Below, piece after piece: positions 55,521-64,000 of a stretch of 64,000 nucleotides of DNA. The stretch lies in the NCBI GenBank assembly GCA_944548615.1, contig OX155951.1, positions 41,635,113 through 41,699,112 on the forward strand, written 5' to 3'. The stretch comes from Micropterix aruncella (Eukaryota > Arthropoda > Insecta > Lepidoptera > Micropterigidae). How positions within the stretch are numbered: the first letter of the stretch is position 1; every line of letters begins with the position of its first letter. The translations under genes were made by a program, and so were the position numbers. The notes beneath the pieces were generated by a model that was given only the letters and a program-made list of their open reading frames with translations, was not told the DNA's origin and made no database searches.

Positions 55521-57604
55521 AATGGTACCGTGCAGCCTGGGTTTGATGGCCTGTCTGTGTTTTCCTAGGTCGGATCAACTCACGGCTCAGCTCTCATCCG
55601 GACTCAACCTGGAAGGGCCGCTGTGAACTATACTTGCTGCTGTGACGACCTAATATCGTTAAAACTTCCTGAGGTGACGGGTTCACCCGATGTCCGCTTC
55701 AGTTGCTGCTGTAACCTGGTAGCGAACGGTTTCGTGCACCTTGGGCCATAAGTTCCATTGTGTTTTCGGATCGGTCCAACTCACGATTCAACTCCTATTC
55801 AGAAGCCTCCTCCTGTGGAAGGAGTAAGCAACCACGGGTAAGACTCTCGCGTCTCGCTTCACGGCTGGTAGATCAGTTTCTCTTGGGAATTGCCTCCCGG
55901 CGCTACTTTGCGGTTTGCTCACCGTTCGGCGAAGCCAATCGGTTGTGCTTTCTGACTAATTGCTGATGGAGTCTGGAGATGGTGGAAATATACCGTCTCC
56001 TAAGCAGCGGGGGTGGATGTTGATCTGTTGTCATGCCATTCTTGAATCGACCTATCTGCCAACCGATTCCGAGTGGTATGACGAGCAAAGGACGCCCAGG
56101 TCCGCGATTAATTCCTATTGAATTTCCGCTAAAATACAACAGTTAGAGGCCGCGTAAGCGACTTCGGTCTTGTCGGGACCAGTCGGGAGGGAGGAGCTAT
56201 CGTGATGGTTAATTCCAGACGGTGATATCGTTCCAAAACTAGTAGAGAGGGAGCGAGTATGCCCGCTGAGTACATTTCCCGGTGCCTCGCCGTAAGGCGT
56301 TGGCCTCTGTCAGGCATGTTGGGTTAGCTAGACAGTACATTGGTATTGTCTCTAAGTCATCTACGCTCAGCTCATGGGAGATAGAACGATCACTATCGTT
56401 AAAACTTCCTAAGGTGAGGGGCTCGCTCGTTGTAGTTGACTACTCTAACTGCTGCTGCAACCTGCAGACGTAGACAGTTGGGATCGTAGATTCCGATCCG
56501 GGAGCACACTTCGAGCGCAACTGGGCGGTTTGCGCACTGTGCAACCTAAGCACTGTGGCCTGAGTTGTCCCTAAGTCTCTGCGTAATCACAGCAGCCTGG
56601 GGTGTCGGGTTCGCCCGTTGCAGCTGACAGCTTTAATGTTTGCGGCCTAAGACAACGGGGGAGTATTTAAACGTACGTTTCCTAAGAAGTTGGGGTAGAG
56701 GCTGACATGGCGTCATCTATCTGAGAAACGATCGGTTGGCCACCCGATCCCGTGTGAGCTTGATGGCCAAATGTCGCCTCGGTCCGAAATAAATTGGAAC
56801 TTAAATTACCGCTAACTTCAGGCAGAGTTCGCGCAAGCGACCTTGAATCTGTGACCAGACTGGAAAATAGGGAAATCTGTTCAAATATTTTTTTTTTAAT
56901 AATAATGCTTTATTTAAGAGAAAGTAGTATAAAAAAATATGTCCTTAAAACTACCCAACTAGGTTAATGCCCGTACTAGGGTAGATTCTTTTCTTTTAAA
57001 TTAAGATGCGCACGTAATATTATACTGCAATTAAGAACTATGGTAATATTTTACATGTTTATATAACATTAAACATTATACATATATTATTCTCATTTAT
57101 ATATAATATATACATTTACCTACTTGTATTATTTACATACTTTTAATATTTACATACATTTGCATTTACATACACGTATTTATTAGTAATATATAATTGT
57201 AATATTAAATTAAATTGATAACGTCGTTTTAAACGAGGATATATGTAATAATTTCAGCTACCTTTTCCCTGCCGGTCTCAAACAGCCACAAAGTAAGTTT
57301 TCCCTTTTTCATATGTAAGCTTTTGCATTGTTTTAACTTATCCTGAAAGTAATTGTGGAGTTTAGGAGCTACACAACTAAAGTGCCTTTGCGCAATCTGG
57401 TTAGTAAAGGTGCGAGGACATCCGTTGCACTTCCCAGTGCCTCGCAGTAAGGCGTCGGATTCTTACGGGCTGTTAGGGTAGTTTGACTGTGAATTGTGTT
57501 GTCCATCAAGTCTTTAGGTTCAATACATGGGAGACGACACGAGAACGACACGATGTCGATATAACTTCCTGGAGTGGGGGGTTCGCCCGTAGTAATTGAC
57601 ACCC
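55521..57604 (-). repeat. GC670 repeat, locus J: three head-to-tail units inserted in an old LINE
   Basis: In the locus B orientation, unit ends (GAGGTGACGGGTTCACCCG-type motif followed by the GTAGTTGAC end) lie at about 55690, 56440 and 57600. The first unit is mostly deleted. The second (55715-56440) belongs to the diverged locus D subfamily. The third (56455-57600) is interrupted by a LINE tail at 56885-57395. The array splits a copy of the RLE-type LINE, and the host sequence at the two edges overlaps by roughly 10-14 diverged bases, consistent with an old TSD. Confidence 0.65.
56885..57395 (-). mobile_element. LINE 3' end inserted in GC670 unit
   Basis: An AT-rich insert starting with a T tract, then CTACCCAACTAGGTTAATGC and CCCGTACTAGGGTAGA, the LINE tail signature, in reverse orientation. 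AATCTG occurs at both edges (56875 and 57397) and may be part of a degraded TSD. GC670 sequence resumes immediately afterwards. Confidence 0.6.
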
Positions 57605-57960
57605 GTCAATGTGCCGCCCGAATGTGGTGGTGATAGATAGTTTTAAATCCTGTCTGACCCTATTGAAACCGGCTGACTCCTCCCCTCCACTCTTCTAATG
57701 GCTGAACACAAATTTGCCTAGCTCTAAAACTGGGGCTAAAAAATCGGGCTAGCTCTAAAACTGCCCTCTGTGCTTCTGCCCTCGGTTCTGTCTAATTCTA
57801 AGGATCGGCCAATATTGACTTTTGAAAGACTGATAACGACAAGACCTTAACAATCGCTACAGTATTAACTTCAGTTAATCGGAGTAACTCAGTAGTCTGA
57901 CAGGAGTCGCATAATGTCAAATTTCTGCGCCTAGCAAACGGAGGGCATACCGCAGGAGGT
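57605..57960 (+). pseudogene. Old copy of the RLE-type LINE, right piece
   Basis: GATAG(A/C)TAGTTT(T/A)AAATCCTG, AAACC(G/A)GCTGAC and CTAAAACTGCCCTCT follow 51530-51640 of the better copy. A short internal duplication (GCTCTAAAACTG twice, 57720-57760) and several frameshifts are present. Confidence 0.65.
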
Positions 57961-58539
57961 GTCGGAATACGCTGTTAGTAGATACCGTTATGAATTTTTC
58001 GAAAATTGAGAATGACCAGCCAATGAAAGAAATTAAATAACAAAAGGGGATTACAATATGTACCGAATCAGAACTGCTTGCTTGTGTAAAATATCATCGG
58101 CGGCATTGAAGAAGTATTCTCTCGCTACAACATGATCCCTACTCCAGAGCATGCGACATTGAAACAGGATGTGGCTGTTTTCGTGCGCAAGGCCAAGGTC
58201 CAATAGTTTAAACCAAATCCCAAAGCTGAATACCACAGCCGACCAGTGAAAAGTAATAACATCTTTTTGGGACATCAAAGATATAAAGCCGAAGACTTAT
58301 TACAAAATTTAAAATTGACAAAATTACAAAATTTACCTTCAACCGGATTCAAAAAAGAAGAGGTTATCAATTCGGTTGCGTTTTTAACACGCTTTTATTA
58401 GGTCGACCTGCATGTAACTAACTATGTACTGGAATCTAAGGTAACTAATTTAACCATCTTCCAAGGATCGTAGCGTCATGAAAATTGGCAGCTGTATGTA
58501 GTTCTGATGACAATACAATAATATGGTACCGTCGAACTG
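57961..58539. other. Intergenic DNA, no gene recognised
   Basis: A 75-codon minus frame (58051-58278) shows no domain. Confidence 0.35.
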
Positions 58540-58755
58540 ATCTGATGATGGAGTCGGAAGATATGAACTGGAACTTCATGATGGAACATCGTATCATAGC
58601 TGTGTTTGGACTTGTTAGAAAAGTCTTGGAATGAACTTTGACCACGATTAGGTTTCAAGGTCTGATGATGAAGCCGGAAGATAGGCACTGGCATTCCATG
58701 ATGGAATATCGTATCATAGCCGTGTGTATGTGAATATCGTATCATAGCCCAAAAG
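58540..58755. repeat. Two-copy imperfect tandem repeat, ~120 bp
   Basis: TCTGATGATG(G/A)AG(T/C)CGGAAGAT, CATGATGGAA and ATATCGTATCATAGC occur at about 58540-58605 and again at 58661-58722. A third ATATCGTATCATAGCC follows at 58733. Confidence 0.75.
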
Positions 58756-59004
58756 CGTGTTTGTAGTGTTTTTTTAAACTATTAATTTATTTTTAATGCT
58801 TGTTTCCTTAGAACTCCGTCATATATGAAGCCATTTGGCAAGTTCTTCTTTTATTTGAAAGTAGGTATGTACTTCCAGATTAGTCCCATTTTTATCAAAA
58901 TTCTGTTCTGATGATAGGATCCATGAGGAATTTAGGGAACTCCTCAAATATTAACATATAAATTTGAAAATTTACACGTTGGTTCAGTTCATTTTTTTAT
59001 GGTA
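58756..59004. other. Spacer before the LINE monomers
   Basis: No gene or repeat seen; may be the 5' end of the LINE UTR. Confidence 0.3.
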
Positions 59005-59335
59005 AGCATGACCTGATCCACACCCAGGGTTTTCACCCGACGAAGGGACTCCTCAACGGCCAATAGCACAAACACGAAATTTTGTATACGCATTCAGTTA
59101 TGATAGCCCGTTCTAAGATTCACCATGACATGGCTGCTGCGCCCAGGGTTGGCTCCCGACGGGGGGACTCCTTAACGGTCAACAGCACAGACACGATTTT
59201 TTTATATGCATTCAATTACGACCGCCCGTTCTAAGTTTTACCAAGATAGGACTGCGGCACCCAGGGTTGGCTTCCAACGAGGGAATTCCTCTACGGTCAA
59301 CAGCACATACACGAAATTTTGTATATGCATTTAAT
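59005..59335 (+). repeat. Three 118-119 bp tandem monomers at the 5' end of a LINE
   Basis: CACCCAGGGTT or CGCCCAGGGTT starts at 59021, 59140 and 59258. Each is followed by a CCGACGAGGGACTCCT-like stretch, an ACGGTCAACAGCACA-like block, CACGA(A/T), TTTTGTATA(C/T)GCATT and CCCGTTCTAAG. The third monomer runs into the LINE coding region, and its ATGCATT supplies the first Met codon. The position suggests promoter monomers like those in some mammalian L1 5' UTRs (inference). Confidence 0.8.
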
Positions 59336-59901
59336 AGGCTATAATTTAAACGTATTTTATCAAAATACCAGAGGTTTGCGTACGAAAACTGCTCAGTTTC
59401 TTCAGAATATACTATTACAGAATAACGACTTAATTATGATTACAGAGAGTTGGTTATCGAGTGGATTTGGTGATGCTGAAATAATAGATGCGAGGTACGA
59501 TGTCTTCCGCCAGGATCGTGAATACTGCCTTACCGGGCAGATTCGCGGCGGCGCGGCGGCGGGACATTGATTCCGTTAAGCGTGAACTGCGAGCCAGGTA
59601 CAACCCCGACTGGGGCAGCGATTGCTCGGCCGAATGCGTCTGGGTTACTGTTCCTGCCTCTTCATTACATGTTCAGGTCGACCTTCATTTATGCTGCGTG
59701 TATATTCCAGGATCAGGCTCCATTCACTATAATCTGCTTGACGGTTTCATGAACAGTCTCGCCTCAATCCGTAACAGATTGTCAGACGACATTTTCTTAA
59801 TTTTTGGCGACTATAATTTACCTGATATTGAATGGATTCCGAGTCAAGAGCTAACGTCCTTTGTTCACTCTGGTACACTTAATTCAGTAGGATGTTTGTA
59901 G
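59319..59901 (+). pseudogene. LINE ORF2 endonuclease domain, two frameshifts
   Basis: The first frame gives NLNVFYQNTRGLRTKTAQFL and NDLIMITESWLSSGFGD (Asn and catalytic Glu of the APE fold). A frameshift in the GGCGGCGCGGCGGCG tract near 59545 leads to a second frame with AVKRELRARYNPDW-like sequence (here DSVKRELRARYNPDWG), VDLHLCCVYIPG and DIFLIFGDYNLPDIEW (catalytic Asp/Asn). Near 59895 it shifts again into the RT frame. Confidence 0.8.
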
Positions 59902-62219
59902 ACAAATCATCTCTTTGCGGTTTAAAGCAATACAACAGTATCACCAACAGAAATGGCCGCATACTAGATCTCATCTTAAGTACGGAATTGGTAAACGTTG
60001 TTAGATCTGAACATCCCCTTGTAAAGGAGGATGCTCATCATCCTTCTTTAGACATAATATTTCGCTGTCGTAAGCCTCAAACTCTCCGGGATGCTCTTTA
60101 CCCAAAATTTCTTTACCACAAAGGGGATTATTCAAACATCACTGCTCGCCTTGCGACCGTCGATTGGGAGACTTTGCTCAATAACTGTTCTTTAGAGGAT
60201 GCATTAGATAATTTCTACCAGGTTATTAACGATGCCATTGAACAATTCGTCCCTCTTCGCAAACCTTCCAGAAATAGCCATCCGCTCTGGTTTTCTTTAA
60301 CTTTAATAAAAATAATGAAGGAAAAGTCTAAATACCATAAGAAATGGAAAAAATTCCATAATTCTTCCGACTATGACACTTTTTGTATGTTACGCGCTCG
60401 ACAAAGACGCGTCCAAGCAGAATGTTTTAAGAACTTTATAAATCAATGCCAATGTGATATAACCCGTTCCCCGGAAAAGTTCTGGCTGTATGTGAAGAAA
60501 CTTCAGAAGAATGATAGAATTCCGCAACATATGATCTATGACAGCCACTCAATTAGCGGTGGCTCACAAATATCCGAAGCATTCTCTCAGTATTTTGAAT
60601 CCGTGTTTGCGGATATCCCAACTTCCGCATCTTCATCACATAATATGGCGTCCAGCAATATTTCCCCAATAGCGACTATTAGCAGCATCGATACAAATGG
60701 GGCATTGATTTATAAGTACCTTAAAGCAGTTGACAAGAAGAAAAGTGCAGGCAGCGACTCGATTCCTCCCTGCTTTATCGCTAACTGTGCTACACAACTT
60801 GCAAAACCTGTCAGCATGTTATTCACAAGATCTGTCGACGAAGGACAATTTCCCGGTAAATGGAAGGAAGCCCATATCATACCAATCCATAAGGGTGGAT
60901 GCAAATCGAAGGTCGAACATTACCGACCAATCTCCATCTTACCTACTCTAAGCAAGGTTTTCGAAAAGGTCGTCTTCGACCAAGTTTATCCTGCTATTTC
61001 TTCGTCTCTTTCCCAACAGCAACATGGGTTTACACAGCGACGCTCTGTTTTGACCAATCTGTGTGAATTCACAGACTATGTATCTTGCCAAATGGATAAT
61101 CGCTCTCAGGTCGATGTTATATATACCGATTTTAGCAAGGCATTCGATCGAGTTGATCATGCGATTCTAATTTGCAAACTCGGCAATATCGGTATACATG
61201 GTGACTTACTGCGTTGGTTCACTTCGTATGTCAGCAATCGTCATCAAGCTGTTGTCATCGGGGGGTATAAATCGAATTTTATATCGGTCCCATCTGGGGT
61301 ACCGCAGGGGTCTCATTTAGGACCATTGCTCTTCAATATCTTCATCAACGACGTAGGCAATTGTTTCTCCAATAGTTTTCACATCTCCTATGCTGACGAC
61401 TTAAAAATTTACCAGTCTGTAAATAGCATCGAGGATAGCGTCTCCATCCAAAGAGACCTCGACCGGTTCTACGACTATTGTGTTAGGAATAAGTTAACAT
61501 TAAATATTTCAAAATGTCAAAAAATCACTTTCACAAGGAAAAACAATAAAATAAATTTCATTTATAAACTTAATCATATCCCCCTAAGTGAAAAGAGTGA
61601 GGTGCGCGATCTGGGTTTAGTATTAGATAATAAACTGCTGTTTGATAAACACATCGACTATGCTACCGGAAAAGCTCATAAAATGTTAGGATTCATCCAG
61701 CGAGTGTGTAAACCGTTTAGCGATGTAAGAACCCTTAAGATTTTATACTTCTCCTATGTACGCAGCATTCTCGAATACGGATCTATCATTTGGTCGCCTC
61801 AATATACAGTCTATAAAAATAGAGTTGAGAGACTCCAGAAGTACTTCATGAGACATCTTGATTTTAAATCGTTTCAAACCTCCGAAAGTTACTCAGAGAG
61901 ACTTAACCGTCATAACATGGACTCACTCGAGGATAGGCGCCTCCAATATGATATACGTTTTCTGTACAATATTATTAATAATAAAATAGACAGTCCCTAT
62001 TCTGTTGGCAGAATCTCCTACCGAATCCCCAACAATAAGACCAGGGCTCGAGATTTATTTTATCTACCGAGAGTCAATACCAATTATGGTCAAAATATGT
62101 ATTTTTATAGAGCACTTCGATCATATAACCTCAACTTTCAATGTGTGGATATTTTTAATTTATCTTCAAATACTTGCTTCGAAGAAATTAGAAATACGAT
62201 AAACAGCCTTCGGGTTTGA
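59892..62219 (+). CDS. LINE reverse transcriptase (ORF2, open frame of 775 codons)
   Basis: The frame begins just after the second frameshift and includes the end of the endonuclease (NGRILDLILST, KEDAHHPSLDIIF, the SDH-like end). It continues with a long basic linker (KIMKEKSKYHKKWKKFHNSS), RT motifs SAGSDSIPPCFI, HIIPIHKGG, VEHYRPISILPTLSKVFEKV, YTDFSKAFDRVDH (catalytic Asp), SGVPQGSHLGPLLFNIFIND and ISYADDLKIY, a thumb (VRDLGLVLDNKLLFDKHI), and a C-terminal region ending KTRARDLFYLPRVNTNYGQN. All RT motifs are intact with no internal stops. The Met at 59892 is not a real start. Without a contiguous endonuclease the copy is probably inactive. Confidence 0.85.
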   Translation: MFVDKSSLCGLKQYNSITNRNGRILDLILSTELVNVVRSEHPLVKEDAHHPSLDIIFRCRKPQTLRDALYPKFLYHKGDYSNITARLATVDWETLLNNCSLEDALDNFYQVINDAIEQFVPLRKPSRNSHPLWFSLTLIKIMKEKSKYHKKWKKFHNSSDYDTFCMLRARQRRVQAECFKNFINQCQCDITRSPEKFWLYVKKLQKNDRIPQHMIYDSHSISGGSQISEAFSQYFESVFADIPTSASSSHNMASSNISPIATISSIDTNGALIYKYLKAVDKKKSAGSDSIPPCFIANCATQLAKPVSMLFTRSVDEGQFPGKWKEAHIIPIHKGGCKSKVEHYRPISILPTLSKVFEKVVFDQVYPAISSSLSQQQHGFTQRRSVLTNLCEFTDYVSCQMDNRSQVDVIYTDFSKAFDRVDHAILICKLGNIGIHGDLLRWFTSYVSNRHQAVVIGGYKSNFISVPSGVPQGSHLGPLLFNIFINDVGNCFSNSFHISYADDLKIYQSVNSIEDSVSIQRDLDRFYDYCVRNKLTLNISKCQKITFTRKNNKINFIYKLNHIPLSEKSEVRDLGLVLDNKLLFDKHIDYATGKAHKMLGFIQRVCKPFSDVRTLKILYFSYVRSILEYGSIIWSPQYTVYKNRVERLQKYFMRHLDFKSFQTSESYSERLNRHNMDSLEDRRLQYDIRFLYNIINNKIDSPYSVGRISYRIPNNKTRARDLFYLPRVNTNYGQNMYFYRALRSYNLNFQCVDIFNLSSNTCFEEIRNTINSLRV

Positions 62220-62345
62220 TTGGTATTTCTTCGTCCGTTGGGTACGTAGGCTGTGGCAATCGCCACTACACTATAACAATGCTTTCTAGTCAGTATAATA
62301 TTCTCTATAAAAGTTCATATGTATATTAACATTATAAATACATTG

Positions 62346-63269
<924 letters not shown>

Positions 63270-63289
63270 ATAATTTACACATTTACAAT

Positions 63290-63719
<430 letters not shown>

Positions 63720-63955
63720 TTAAAATAAAAATAAAAATAAAAATAAAATTGTAGGGTTAGTGTAAGAAATACATACGACAATCTTTTAATCCAACGGTGT
63801 TGTGTGTGTGATGTTATTGCATTCGATCGACCGAATTGAAAATGCAATCCCGTTAATTTTATCATAAAGGTAACTCAGCCGGGAATCGAACCCGGAACAA
63901 TGCAAGATCAGGCGACCTAACCACTATGCCACCACTAGGCCGTTATATCACTCTT
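63720..63955 (-). mobile_element. tRNA-derived SINE with intact A and B boxes
   Basis: Read from 63955 downward: GGCCTAGTGGTGGCATAGTG begins the head (A box TGGCATAGTGG), and GGTTCGATTCC is an exact B box 35 bases on. An unrelated body follows, then an (ATTTTT)n-type tail at 63720-63755. The A/B boxes form an internal Pol III promoter. The tRNA-like part would not fold into a functional tRNA anticodon arm by eye, so it is a SINE, not a tRNA gene. Confidence 0.85.
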
Positions 63956-64000
63956 TGCAACGCCACTTTGCCCTAATAGCCACGTACTTTATTAAGCTTT

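Larger units (their letters stand above)
59319..62340 (+). mobile_element. APE-type non-LTR retrotransposon (CR1/Jockey-like), nearly full ORF2
   Basis: Upstream monomers (59005-59335), an endonuclease in two broken frames (59319-59901), an intact RT frame (59892-62219) and a short 3' UTR running into a (TA)n tract. There is no RNase H domain and no ORF1 upstream. Related C-terminal fragments are at 54355-54849. Confidence 0.8.

Noticed and set aside
63862..63950. tRNA gene
   Set aside because: A and B boxes are present, but the body, tail and imperfect cloverleaf mark it as a tRNA-derived SINE.

Overview
This is eukaryotic DNA from an insect nuclear genome, most likely a moth or butterfly. 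The evidence is spliceosomal introns with GTAAGT-type donors and pyrimidine-rich AG acceptors, an arthropod core promoter (TATA, TCAGT initiator, DPE), tRNA-derived SINEs, many kinds of non-LTR retrotransposon, mariner/Tc1, hAT and Penelope-like elements, and GTAGGTA-rich AT filler typical of Lepidoptera. Species assignment is inference. There are no prokaryotic operons, CRISPR arrays or rRNA genes.

Only one likely host gene is visible. It is a minus-strand gene for a secreted, glutamine-rich protein with a C-terminal fasciclin (FAS1) domain. A signal-peptide exon lies at 18219-18308, a 2.56 kb exon at 6435-8993 and a short exon at 6227-6364; the exon that finishes the FAS1 domain was not found. 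Almost everything else is mobile or repeated DNA.

Layout: 1-5 kb, a LINE remnant, then a head-to-tail array and a lone copy of an unidentified GC-rich ~670 bp repeat (called GC670 here). 6-18 kb, the FAS1 gene, with a Tc1 remnant, another GC670 copy, a foldback MITE, a SINE and LINE tails in its intron. 19-32 kb, LINE debris, a hairpin-bearing repeat, GC670 copies, a Penelope-like element with inverted flanks, and a hAT remnant. 33-41 kb, mariner fragments around a nearly complete RNase H-bearing LINE with a 12 bp target-site duplication (TSD). 42-49 kb, an apparently intact five-exon gene joining a Mutator-type transposase to a YqaJ nuclease, with its own core promoter and repeated upstream sequence. 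50-58 kb, a LINE with a restriction-like endonuclease, a second old copy of it split by another GC670 array, and LINE tails. 59-64 kb, an APE-type LINE preceded by 118 bp tandem monomers, a 307 bp-arm perfect palindrome between TA microsatellites, and a tRNA-SINE.

The two most interesting items are the Mutator-YqaJ gene, whose five exons join in frame into an 876-residue protein, and GC670. GC670 is present at eight places on both strands. It behaves like a retroposon, with 13 bp TSDs at two loci and a 17 bp imperfect one at a third, yet it also forms head-to-tail arrays and matches no class I recognise.
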